Source: JBEEMU01 sp043778315 (GTDB lineage: Bacteria; Bacteroidota; Bacteroidia; Chitinophagales; Saprospiraceae). From it: a stretch of DNA of 22,615 nt. Under the pieces are notes generated by a model. That model ran no database searches, was not told the origin of the DNA, and saw only the letters and a program-made list of their open reading frames with translations. Made by a program: the position numbers and the translations under genes. Position 1 is the stretch's first letter. Each line of letters opens with the position of its first letter. The stretch spans positions 1 through 22,615 of the forward strand of contig JAYWGJ010000262.1 in assembly GCA_043778315.1 (NCBI GenBank), written 5' to 3'. Of this stretch, positions 8,458-15,595 are shown in pieces.

Positions 8458-9570
8458 TTACGCAAATACAGGCGCGGCAGCAGCCACGGGTTGCGGCATA
8501 CGCCCGAGTATTTTCATCATCGCAAAATGCGAAACGAGTGCGGATTGCAAGGTCGGATACGAGCGATAAGCTACGCCGTACTCGGCGCATACGCGCTGTA
8601 TAATCGGCTGAATAGCAGGATAATGTACATGGCTGATGTACGGAAAAAGATGGTGTTCTACCTGGAAATTCAAGCCGCCCAAAAACCACGAAACCACTTT
8701 ATTATCGGTTGCGAAATCGGCAGTTGTATTGAGCTGATGCTCCGCCCACTCCGCCTCCAAAAAGAGCGTTGTATCGGTCGCGTCCTCAAATTCGGTTTGC
8801 TCCACAACGTGCGCCAACTGAAAAACAACGCTTAACACCACGCCACACGCCGCCGCGGTAATCGCGAAACCCGCTACCGCGCTACCGAAACCCACCATAT
8901 ATATAGGTATCGCAAAATAAACGATGACGTAGTAGAGTTTGGAAATCCAAAAAATCGTTTTTTGGGTCGCGTCAAACTTTCTTATTGGTGTGATATGTAC
9001 TTTCTCTTTAAAATATTTTTCGAAATCGTTGAATAATATCCAAACCGCATACGAAACGGCATACAGAAATATAGCGTAAATATGTTGATAATGATGCACT
9101 TTGCGCTTGCGCTGCGTAGGCGCGAAACGGAGGAGTTTTGTTTGTATAATATCGGCATCGATGCCGTCGATATTCGTGAACGAATGATGCACCAAATTGT
9201 GTTTTACCTTCCAAATAAACGCGCAAGACCCGAGCAAATTCATCGAATAACTCAATATATTATTGACGTTTTTGTTTTCGGAATAGCTGCCGTGACAAGC
9301 GTCGTGCATTACGTTGAAACCAATAAACGCTAAGGTGCAACCTGCAAAAATGCAGAGCAAAACACAAGCGATAATGGACTCGGGCGTAAAAAAAACCAAT
9401 TGTGTATAGGCGTAAATAATACAGCTTACAAAAAAAATACTCTTGATATACAAATGCGTATTGCCTTTGCGCGATAAATTATTATCGACAAAGTATTGTT
9501 CTACCTCCGTATTTAATGCGGTAAAAATGCTTTCGGACGGCTTTTTTTTGTTAAAAACAGCAATATTCAT
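8458..9570 (-). CDS. Membrane fatty acid (acyl-lipid/acyl-CoA) desaturase
   Basis: A 370-residue di-iron desaturase that should introduce a double bond into an acyl chain in the cytoplasmic membrane. All three histidine clusters are present: HDACH (89-93), HNLVHH (124-129) and QVEHH (303-307). The QxxHH third box is typical of front-end/linoleoyl-CoA-type desaturases rather than delta-9 types with HxxHH; no cytochrome b5 domain is fused. Hydrophobic stretches near 41-60, 66-88, 105-120, 160-182 and 205-250 fit the usual membrane topology. The C-terminus ends in an Ala/Pro/Val-rich tail. The start at 9570 (MNIAVFNKKKPSES) lies 38 bases after a strong promoter, and the gene is closed by a hairpin terminator, so it is probably monocistronic. 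Regiospecificity cannot be told from sequence. Confidence 0.93.
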   Translation of the reverse strand: MNIAVFNKKKPSESIFTALNTEVEQYFVDNNLSRKGNTHLYIKSIFFVSCIIYAYTQLVFFTPESIIACVLLCIFAGCTLAFIGFNVMHDACHGSYSENKNVNNILSYSMNLLGSCAFIWKVKHNLVHHSFTNIDGIDADIIQTKLLRFAPTQRKRKVHHYQHIYAIFLYAVSYAVWILFNDFEKYFKEKVHITPIRKFDATQKTIFWISKLYYVIVYFAIPIYMVGFGSAVAGFAITAAACGVVLSVVFQLAHVVEQTEFEDATDTTLFLEAEWAEHQLNTTADFATDNKVVSWFLGGLNFQVEHHLFPYISHVHYPAIQPIIQRVCAEYGVAYRSYPTLQSALVSHFAMMKILGRMPQPVAAAAPVFA

Positions 9571-9608
9571 ACTTAATTATTTTGAAATACTATAACAATA
9601 TACTACAA

Positions 9609-9639
9609 CAAAGATACAAAATAAAAGTTTGTATTTCAA
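9609..9639 (-). promoter_or_regulatory. Bacteroidota-type promoter of the desaturase gene
   Basis: On the minus strand TTG (9639-9637) is followed after exactly 20 bases by TATCTTTG (9616-9609), a textbook -33/-7 pair. Predicted start of transcription is near 9603, giving a leader of about 30 bases. Confidence 0.8.
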
Positions 9640-9671
9640 TAAATTTAATATAAATCGGTATTGTGACTCAA

Positions 9672-10745
9672 CTAAATTTCCTCCGCTTCTTGCATTTTGT
9701 CGGCGGTTTCGGCTATTTTGAGTTCGTCGATGATAGTGCCAATTTCGCCTTGCAAAATGTCGTTGAGGTTGTGCATTGTGAGGTTGATGCGGTGTTCGGT
9801 GATGCGGTTTTGCGGAAAATTATAGGTGCGTATTTTGGCGGAGCGGTCGCCTGTGCCTACTTGCAGCTTGCGGCGTTCGGCGAGGTCTGCGTCAAGCTCG
9901 GCGCGTTGCGCGTCGCGTATTTCGTTGAGGAGTTTGGACATCGCTATTTCGCGGTTTTTTATCTGCGAGCGCGCCTCCTGACACTCCGTGATGATGCCCG
10001 TAGGTAGGTGCGTGATGCGCACCGCCGACTCCGTTTTATTGACGTGCTGACCACCCGCGCCGCTCGCGCGATACACGTCTATTTTGAGGTCTGATTTGCT
10101 GATTTTCACGTCCTCGAGTTCCAATATCGGCATAACCGCTACCGTTGCCGCCGACGTATGCACCCTGCCTTTCGCTTCGGTATCGGGGACGCGCTGCACG
10201 CGATGCACGCCCGACTCGTATTTCAAGCCGCCGAAAACGCCTTCGCCATGCACCTCGAGTACCACTTTATTGTAGCCGCCGACGGTGCCTTCGCTCTCTT
10301 CTACCACCTCGTATCGCCAACCTAATTTGTCCATGTAGCGGCAATACATACGGAACAAGTCGCCTGCAAAAAGCGACGCTTCATCGCCGCCCGTGCCGCT
10401 TCGTATCTCCAAATACGCGTCTTTATCGTCTTCGGGGTCGCGCGGAATGAGCAAAATACGTATCTGTTCGTCGAGGGCGTTGCGGAGCGGGAGCAACTCG
10501 TTGAGTTCCTCTTTCGCCATGTCGCGCATATCGGCATCTGTTTCGGTTGCGAGCATTTTGCGCGCACCGTCTATATTGCTCGTGAGGTTGGTATGCTCCA
10601 AATACGCATTCACGACGGGTTGCAGCCGCTTGTATTCCTTGTTTATTTTGGTAAATCTGTCCATATCCGACAATATATTGGGGTCGGACATCTGCTCTTC
10701 CAAGCTGCGATAATTATTGTATATCGCTTCTAATTTGTCAATCAT
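9672..10745 (-). CDS. prfA: Peptide chain release factor 1
   Basis: RF1 recognises UAA and UAG at the ribosomal A site and triggers peptidyl-tRNA hydrolysis. With the start at 10745 (MIDKLEAIYNNY) the product has 358 residues, the normal RF1 length; a TTG seven codons upstream overlaps the promoter box and is unlikely. The universal GGQ is at 231-233 within SGAGGQHVNKTESAVR. The stop-codon-reading P-x-T tripeptide is PDT (187-189), followed by the RF1-typical GRVHTSAATVAVMP. The acidic SGTGGDEA segment (116-123) is also an RF1/RF2 hallmark. The P-x-T motif argues against RF2, which has SPF. The methylase gene prmC, a frequent neighbour elsewhere, is not adjacent. It diverges from the repeat-protein gene at 10971. 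Confidence 0.97.
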   Translation of the reverse strand: MIDKLEAIYNNYRSLEEQMSDPNILSDMDRFTKINKEYKRLQPVVNAYLEHTNLTSNIDGARKMLATETDADMRDMAKEELNELLPLRNALDEQIRILLIPRDPEDDKDAYLEIRSGTGGDEASLFAGDLFRMYCRYMDKLGWRYEVVEESEGTVGGYNKVVLEVHGEGVFGGLKYESGVHRVQRVPDTEAKGRVHTSAATVAVMPILELEDVKISKSDLKIDVYRASGAGGQHVNKTESAVRITHLPTGIITECQEARSQIKNREIAMSKLLNEIRDAQRAELDADLAERRKLQVGTGDRSAKIRTYNFPQNRITEHRINLTMHNLNDILQGEIGTIIDELKIAETADKMQEAEEI

Positions 10746-10763
10746 ATCAAAATCAATTTTGCA

Positions 10764-10771
10764 CAAAGGTA
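10764..10771 (-). promoter_or_regulatory. TACCTTTG -7 box of prfA
   Basis: Minus-strand TACCTTTG matches TAnnTTTG and ends 18 bases before the prfA ATG. No clear -33 TTG is seen. If used, the leader is only about 10-15 bases. Confidence 0.5.
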
Positions 10772-10802
10772 ATCATATAATAGGAAATTTTGCGTTTTAT
10801 TT

Positions 10803-10835
10803 TTTGTTGCGCCAAGCAAAAAGGGTTTATTTTTG
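10803..10835 (+). promoter_or_regulatory. Candidate promoter of the repeat-protein gene
   Basis: TTTG (10803-10806) is followed after 21 bases by TATTTTTG (10828-10835), matching the TTTG / TAnnTTTG pattern at acceptable spacing. It would give a leader of about 130 bases before the ATG at 10971, containing the hairpin at 10840-10879. Confidence 0.5.
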
Positions 10836-10839
10836 TGGA

Positions 10840-10879
10840 TATTGCTTGTGTAAAAATACGAAATTATATACAAGCAATA
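10840..10879 (+). other. Hairpin in the leader of the repeat-protein gene
   Basis: TATTGCTTGTGTA (10840-10852) pairs with TATACAAGCAATA (10867-10879): 13 pairs with one G-U wobble and a 14-base loop. It begins five bases after the candidate -7 box, so it would be at the extreme 5' end of the transcript. It could stabilise the mRNA or be an operator palindrome between the divergent prfA and repeat-protein genes. Confidence 0.5.
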
Positions 10880-10970
10880 AATTTTTATACTTATCTTTAT
10901 GATAAATTTTAAACTATCAAATTATCATAATATCAAAATCATAACTTTCAACCTATTAAATCTCAACCTT

Positions 10971-12539
10971 ATGAAACACATTACACTCTTACTCGCTACC
11001 GCTTTATGCACCGTAAACGCATTTGCGCAAGCACCTAATATAGAATGGCAAAAAACGTTTGGCGGAACAGGCAATGATTATCCCTTGAGTATTCAACAAA
11101 CGACGGACGGAGGATATATTGTGTCAGGACATACTTACTCCAACGATGGCGATATTTCTGGAAATCATAGTATAAATGGTAATGCTGATATTTGCGTATT
11201 AAAATTAAACTCAAGTGGTGGCATAGTTTGGAGAAAAATACTCGGTGGAGAATTTAGTGATGTGGCAAGGAGTATACAACAAACGACCGACGGCGGATAT
11301 ATTATAGCTGGGATTACTAACTCAAACAACGGTGATATTTCTGGCAATCACGGTATGACTGACATTTGGGTAGTTAAACTAAATGATATAGGTGCTATAA
11401 TTTGGCAAAAAACACTCGGTGGAACAGGTGATGATTATGCAACAAGCATTCAACAGACGACCGACGGAGGATATGTCGTAGCTGGATCTTCTAACTCAAA
11501 CGATGGCGATGTTTCTGGAAATCACAGTACAAATGGTAACGCTGATTTTTGGGTTGTGAAACTAAACGTAACAGGTACTATCGTTTGGCAAAAAACACTT
11601 GGCGGAACAGGTTTTGATTGTTCAAATAGTATTCAACAAACCATTGACGGCGGATACATTGCAACAGGATATACTAACTCGAGTGATGGCGATGTTTTAG
11701 GAAATCACGGTCAGTTTGATATCTGGGTCGTAAAATTAAACGCAATAGGTGTTATCATTTGGCAAAAAACATTGGGCGGAACAGCCGATGATATTGGTAC
11801 TAAAGTTCAACAAACGACGGATAGTGGGTACATATTAGCAGGGCAAACCAAATCCAACAACGCAGACGTTTCTGGAAATCACGGCAGTGATGACGCTTGG
11901 GTCGTCAAGTTAAGCCCGACAGGTGCTATCATTTGGCAAAAAACATTGGGAGGAACAGGGAGAGACTATGCAACAAGTATTAAGCAAACGACTGACGGTG
12001 GGTGTATTTTGATAGGATCTACCTATTCAAACGATGGCGATATTTTTGAAAATCACGGTGTATATGATTTTTGGGTAGTGAAATTAAATCCAACAGGTGC
12101 GATTCTTTGGCAAAAAACCCTCGGCGGAACAGTCGATGAAATTGGTAATGACGTTCAACAAACGACAGACGGCGGCTATATTGCAACAGGATATGCGGGT
12201 TCAAATAACGGCGATGTTTCTGGAAATCATGGTGGTATTGATTTTTGGGTGGTAAAACTCTCGCCCGAAATAGTGGCTACTTCGGCGGTTGCGGATAACG
12301 CCGCAAATATTATCGTTTGTCCAAATCCTACCAATGATTTTTTTATCATACAAAACACTCAAAATACGAATGAAACGTTTGTTTATAAAATTGTAGATTT
12401 GTTGGGTAGAGAAATTATACAATCAAAATCGGCTTTTGGAGAACAAATAAATATCAAAACATTGGCAACGGGTAGCTATATTCTACAAATAAAAACCGAA
12501 AGCGGCGCGGAGCTATACGAGAAGATAGTGAAAAAATAA
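10971..12539 (+). CDS. Secreted seven-repeat (propeller-like) protein with T9SS sorting domain
   Basis: A 522-residue secreted protein. The start at 10971 (MKHITLLLATALC...AFAQ) gives a 20-residue signal peptide; the 24 codons of open frame before it do not look like a leader. Residues 24-435 are seven tandem units of 58-61 residues with consensus I-x-WQKTLGGTG-x-D, SIQQTTDGGYI, G-x-T-x-SN-x-GD, SGNHG and WVVKLN. Seven blades is the commonest propeller number, so a closed seven-bladed beta-propeller is likely. The tail (about 445-522) has CPNPTNDFFIIQN, YKIVDLLGREI and GSYILQIKTESG, the type A T9SS sorting pattern. Role unknown; extracellular binding or adhesion is an inference. Repeat 5 (DSGY for DGGY) and repeat 6 (FENHG) deviate slightly. 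The Rpn gene starts 42 bases downstream. Confidence 0.92.
   Translation: MKHITLLLATALCTVNAFAQAPNIEWQKTFGGTGNDYPLSIQQTTDGGYIVSGHTYSNDGDISGNHSINGNADICVLKLNSSGGIVWRKILGGEFSDVARSIQQTTDGGYIIAGITNSNNGDISGNHGMTDIWVVKLNDIGAIIWQKTLGGTGDDYATSIQQTTDGGYVVAGSSNSNDGDVSGNHSTNGNADFWVVKLNVTGTIVWQKTLGGTGFDCSNSIQQTIDGGYIATGYTNSSDGDVLGNHGQFDIWVVKLNAIGVIIWQKTLGGTADDIGTKVQQTTDSGYILAGQTKSNNADVSGNHGSDDAWVVKLSPTGAIIWQKTLGGTGRDYATSIKQTTDGGCILIGSTYSNDGDIFENHGVYDFWVVKLNPTGAILWQKTLGGTVDEIGNDVQQTTDGGYIATGYAGSNNGDVSGNHGGIDFWVVKLSPEIVATSAVADNAANIIVCPNPTNDFFIIQNTQNTNETFVYKIVDLLGREIIQSKSAFGEQINIKTLATGSYILQIKTESGAELYEKIVKK
11040..12275 (+). repeat. Seven tandem coding repeats of 174-183 bases
   Basis: Unit starts (first base of the Ile codon before the conserved Trp codon) are at 11040, 11223, 11397, 11580, 11754, 11928 and 12102. 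Units 1 and 3 are 183 bases because of three extra codons (INGN/TNGN before AD), the rest 174. The DNA is diverged but strings such as TTGGCAAAAAAC and CAACAAACGAC recur, consistent with duplication within the gene. Confidence 0.95.
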
Positions 12540-12581
12540 AGCAAAAAATCCGTATATTTACATTTCAAAAAACGCAAAGCA

Positions 12582-13490
12582 ATGTCAATTTATATCAATC
12601 CATATACCGATTTCGGTTTCAAACGCCTTTTCGGAGAAGAGGCGCACAAAGGCTTAGTAATCGATTTTTTGAACGAATTGCTGCCTTTGCCTAGCAAAAT
12701 AGCGAGTCTGACCTTCAAAACGCCTGAGCAAATGGGCGATACGCTGCAAAACAGAAAAGCGGTTTACGATATTTATTGTCAAGCGAACGATGGCACATTT
12801 TTTATCGTCGAGATGCAAAAAGCGTTTCAAGAGTATTTTAAAGACCGCACCGTTTTTTATTCTACGTTTCCGATTCGCTCGCAAGCGAAAAAAGGGAAAT
12901 GGGATTATAAATTGTCGATGGTTTACTGCGTCGCGATTTTGGCTTTTCAACTCGACGGCAACGACGAGGAGTATTTGGACATCAACGAAGAGGTTTTTGA
13001 AGACGAGTACTACCACGAAGTAGCGTTAAAAGACCAACACAATCGAGTGTTTTACAAAAAGTTGAAATACATTTTTTTGGAAATGCCAAATTTCAATAAA
13101 ACCGAAATTGAACTAGAAAATCGTTTCGAGAAATGGATTTATTTTTTGAAAAACTTGGAGGATTTCACCGAAATTCCGAGTATTTTGAACGAGCCTATTT
13201 TTCAGCAAGCCTTCGAGTTGGCGAAAGTGGCGAATTTCAACCAAAAACAATTGGACTCCTACGAGCAGAGTTTGAAAGAATATCGCGATTATCATAACGT
13301 GATTGATACCGCAGTAAAAAGTGCTGTCAAGATTGCTGTAAAGGAGGCTTCAAACGAACAAACGAAGGAAACGATAATTAGACTATTGAAAAGAGATAAA
13401 CTGTCGGTAGAAGAAATCGCAGAAGATAACGATGTTTCGGTTGAGTTAGTGCTACAAATCAAAAGAGAAATGGACAGGAAAAGCGACTAA
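12582..13490 (+). CDS. Rpn-family PD-(D/E)XK nuclease/'transposase' protein
   Basis: A 302-residue protein of the Rpn / PDDEXK_2 type often annotated as 'PD-(D/E)XK nuclease family transposase'. The N-terminal NPYTDFGFKRLFGEE block (6-20) is diagnostic of the family. The putative catalytic residues are D63 in VYDIYC and E77-x-Q79 in FIVEMQKAF. The C-terminus (about 240-302) is helical and charged and ends in SVEEIAEDNDVSVELVLQIK, which resembles a helix-turn-helix. Family members are DNA endonucleases associated with recombination; some are reported as phage-defence or toxin genes. No terminal inverted repeats or target duplications were seen around it, so movement as an insertion sequence is not supported. 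It starts 42 bases after the repeat-protein gene, and the LytTR regulator ATG is 45 bases beyond its stop. Confidence 0.9.
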   Translation: MSIYINPYTDFGFKRLFGEEAHKGLVIDFLNELLPLPSKIASLTFKTPEQMGDTLQNRKAVYDIYCQANDGTFFIVEMQKAFQEYFKDRTVFYSTFPIRSQAKKGKWDYKLSMVYCVAILAFQLDGNDEEYLDINEEVFEDEYYHEVALKDQHNRVFYKKLKYIFLEMPNFNKTEIELENRFEKWIYFLKNLEDFTEIPSILNEPIFQQAFELAKVANFNQKQLDSYEQSLKEYRDYHNVIDTAVKSAVKIAVKEASNEQTKETIIRLLKRDKLSVEEIAEDNDVSVELVLQIKREMDRKSD

Positions 13491-13535
13491 ATACCTTAGT
13501 TGTTCGCCTTTCTGACTATTCAACCCCAAAAAACT

Positions 13536-14324
13536 ATGTTAAACGCATTAGTTATCGACGACGAGTCGCTCGCGCGCGAGTCGCTCGTATATTTGCTGCA
13601 AGAGTACTGTACCGACGCGGTGCGGGTGATAGGTAGCGCGAACGGCGCAGCAGAGGCGCGCAAAATACTTGCGGCGCACGAAGCCGTGAACACCTTATTT
13701 TTGGATATATCGATGCCGCACGAAAACGGCTTCGACTTCCTCGCGTCGCTGCCCGAAGGCAAATATTTAGTGGTTTTTGTGACCGCGTACAATCAGTACG
13801 CGCTACGAGCTATCAAGGCAAATGCGGTCGATTACCTCACCAAACCTGTCGATATCGCCGAGCTACGCGCCGCCGTGCAAAAACTCGAGCGTATGCGCGG
13901 TATCCTCGCCGCCGACCCTGCACAACAAGCACTCTATCAGGCGAGTATGCAAAACGCGCTCGAGGATATACAGCAGCCGAAACGCGGGGTAACGCGCCTC
14001 ACTTTGCCGCAGCAACAAGGTTTGACTATCATAGATGTTAAAAATATTGTACACCTCGAGGCGGATAGTAATTACACTATTTTTGTGACGAACGACGGCA
14101 AAAAAATCGTCGTCGCCAAGACGCTAAAAGAATTTGAAGACGTACTCGACGAAGCCGTTTTTGTGCGCATACACAAGTCGCATATCCTGCATTTGGAGTA
14201 CCTGAAATCGTTTTCGGCAATGCACAACACCGCTACTACAACGAACGGAACGGTGCTTGCAGTGTCGCGCCGAAGGTGGACGGAGTTCACAAACGCGGTG
14301 GCTAATTACTCCAAAAAAGTGTAG
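13536..14324 (+). CDS. LytTR-family response regulator
   Basis: A 262-residue two-component response regulator. The start at 13536 (MLNALVIDDESLARES) is the natural receiver N-terminus; the 12 codons of open frame before it are not family-like. The receiver domain (1-120) has acidic D8/D9, phosphoacceptor D57 in FLDISMP, T83 and K103 in LTKPVD. The LytTR DNA-binding domain (about 155-260) shows IIDVKNIVHLEADSNYT, FVRIHKSHILHLEYLKSF and a final SRRRW basic patch. In Bacteroidota such regulators usually pair with a LytS/YehU-type histidine kinase, but none is in the window, so its partner must lie elsewhere. It is near the end of the Rpn gene (45-base gap), so co-transcription is possible. Confidence 0.95.
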   Translation: MLNALVIDDESLARESLVYLLQEYCTDAVRVIGSANGAAEARKILAAHEAVNTLFLDISMPHENGFDFLASLPEGKYLVVFVTAYNQYALRAIKANAVDYLTKPVDIAELRAAVQKLERMRGILAADPAQQALYQASMQNALEDIQQPKRGVTRLTLPQQQGLTIIDVKNIVHLEADSNYTIFVTNDGKKIVVAKTLKEFEDVLDEAVFVRIHKSHILHLEYLKSFSAMHNTATTTNGTVLAVSRRRWTEFTNAVANYSKKV

Positions 14325-14380
14325 AAAAATGTCAATTTAGTGACATGGTAAATTTCACTCGTTTAAGCTAAATATCCAAA

Positions 14381-14409
14381 GTTTACGAAGCCTCGAAGAC
14401 TTCGCAAAC
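14381..14409. repeat. Dispersed palindrome, copy 1
   Basis: GTTTACGAAG (14381-14390) and CTTCGCAAAC (14400-14409) form a 10-base stem with one mismatch. It shares the core TTTACGAAGCCTCGA and the flanking CTTC-CAAA pattern with a copy in opposite orientation at 17492-17522. It lies in the convergent gap between the LytTR gene and the methyltransferase gene and may act as a bidirectional terminator or 3'-end structure. Confidence 0.6.
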
Positions 14410-14438
14410 GAAACGCCAAATTAGAATCTACACATTTT

Positions 14439-15158
14439 TTACAAGCCAATAACGAATACCGCAGGTGCTTTGCGCGTCCATACGGTCAGGTCGATTTTGC
14501 GCCAATCGGCAACAGTTTTGGTCGCTATTTGCTCGGTCGCAAGTGTAATATCGATGGCTACGCAGAGCTTGGTGCTACTCGGTAATTGTTGCAGCAAATC
14601 ATGCAGGAGCGCGGCGTTGCGGTACGGCGTTTCTATAAATATCTGGGTTTGACCCGAACGCAGCGCGAGTTGCTCGGCGGCTTTTATCGCCTTGATGCGC
14701 TCGGGCGTTTTGGCAGGCAGATAGCCCAAAAAAGCAAATTGTTGCCCGTTCATACCCGATGCCATCAGTGCCAATAAAATAGACGACGGACCGACTAACG
14801 GCACTACTTGTATGCCTTTTCGGTGCGCGTAAGCGACGGCGGTCGCGCCTGGGTCGGCGACGGCAGGACAACCCGCATCGGACAACAACCCCACATTTTT
14901 ACCCGCCTCTATCGGCGCGAGCCACTCCGCAAACATCGCATCTGTGACAACAGTATGCTCGTTCAGTTCGTAGAGCGCGAGGGCTTGTAGCGGCGCGGCG
15001 GTCGCCATCGTTTTCAAGAAGCGGCGGGCAGGTTTCGACTGCTCCACTATAAACGTATCTATTTGATGCACAACGACTTGCAACGCATTAGGCAATGCCG
15101 AAAAAGCGGTTTCGTCGTCGCCGAGCGGCGTAGGTATAAGGTAGAGTTTGCCGCGCAT
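14439..15158 (-). CDS. RsmI-like SAM-dependent methyltransferase (tetrapyrrole methylase fold)
   Basis: A 239-residue protein of the RsmI branch of the tetrapyrrole methylase superfamily; RsmI 2'-O-methylates C1402 of 16S rRNA. The start is MRGKLYLIPTPLGDDE, with the family's N-terminal strand and PTPLGD (10-14 region). LLSDAGCPAVADPG (91-104), VPLVGPSSI (119-127) and FLGYLPAK (143-150) are the SAM- and substrate-site motifs. It is shorter than the roughly 280 residues of standard RsmI and has a variant N-terminal half (no NLxDIT-like segment), so it may be a second, Bacteroidota-specific paralogue with a different target; hence no gene symbol. Its ATG is followed upstream by a repeat-rich gap. 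The 3' end converges on the LytTR gene across about 115 bases. Confidence 0.88.
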   Translation of the reverse strand: MRGKLYLIPTPLGDDETAFSALPNALQVVVHQIDTFIVEQSKPARRFLKTMATAAPLQALALYELNEHTVVTDAMFAEWLAPIEAGKNVGLLSDAGCPAVADPGATAVAYAHRKGIQVVPLVGPSSILLALMASGMNGQQFAFLGYLPAKTPERIKAIKAAEQLALRSGQTQIFIETPYRNAALLHDLLQQLPSSTKLCVAIDITLATEQIATKTVADWRKIDLTVWTRKAPAVFVIGL

Positions 15159-15214
15159 GAAGTTTTTTTTGTTGAAATTATATCGAAATCATATTAATAA
15201 AATGGTCATTTTTC

Positions 15215-15430
15215 TTCTTTTATTCTTTTTTCTTGATAAAAAAGAACCAAAAAATCAAGACCTATTAGACTTGTCAGGCTACTCTTCGCGTAAAAAGCGA
15301 ACACAGCCCAAACTTGCTGCTCCCAAGCCCCCTTCACTTCCCCCATTTGGGGGAGATGGTCGCAGCTTCGAACAGTGCGCTGTTTATCAGCTTTTTACAC
15401 TCCGTTTTCGCCGACAATTCTAATAGGTCG
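15215..15430. repeat. Putative dispersed intergenic element with competing hairpins
   Basis: This part of the 437-base gap between the methyltransferase and gcdH holds no convincing gene. TTCTTTTTT (15223-15231) can pair with AAAAAAGAA (15238-15246); alternatively TCTTGAT (15231-15237) can pair with ATCAAGA (15254-15260). The two overlap and are mutually exclusive. A second palindrome, TCCCCCATTTGGGGGA, is at 15339-15354. The CTTGATAAAAAAGAACCAAAAAATCAAG-type sequence and the GCCCCCTTC...GGGGGA block recur in Bacteroidota intergenic DNA as I remember it; this is unverified. The 91-codon open frame across it looks spurious. Confidence 0.5.
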
Positions 15431-15534
15431 GTCTCCAAACGCCTAAGCTATCGACTTTATTTGACATTAGGGTAAAATAATATTTTCTATAAATATTATC
15501 AATATTACGAAATCAATTATTGTAATAAAACTAA

Positions 15535-15578
15535 AAAAACAGACCCTTACTTTATCCGTAAAGGTCTGTTTTTGTTAT
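15535..15578 (-). terminator. Intrinsic terminator after gcdH
   Basis: AAACAGACCCTTAC and GTAAAGGTCTGTTT form a 14-base stem with one mismatch around TTTATCC. On the minus strand the stem is followed by a T-run (TTTTTTTAG), 20 to 60 bases past the stop codon at 15596. The plus strand also has TTTTTG after the stem, so it may work both ways. Confidence 0.85.
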
Positions 15579-15595
15579 AAAAAGACTAAAAAATC

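Noticed and set aside
10746..10766. TTG start of prfA seven codons upstream
   Set aside because: It overlaps the TACCTTTG promoter box, and MIDKLEAIY is a standard RF1 N-terminus.
11040..12275. Possible CRISPR or non-coding satellite
   Set aside because: The repeats are in frame, differ mostly at synonymous or tolerated positions and code for a coherent propeller-like protein.
12582..13490. Insertion sequence based on the 'transposase' family name
   Set aside because: No inverted ends, no target duplication and no DDE motif; Rpn proteins are nucleases and the name is historical.
15148..15423. 91-codon frame between the methyltransferase and gcdH genes
   Set aside because: It runs through hairpins and a C5/G5 palindrome, has a low-complexity start and no recognisable domain.
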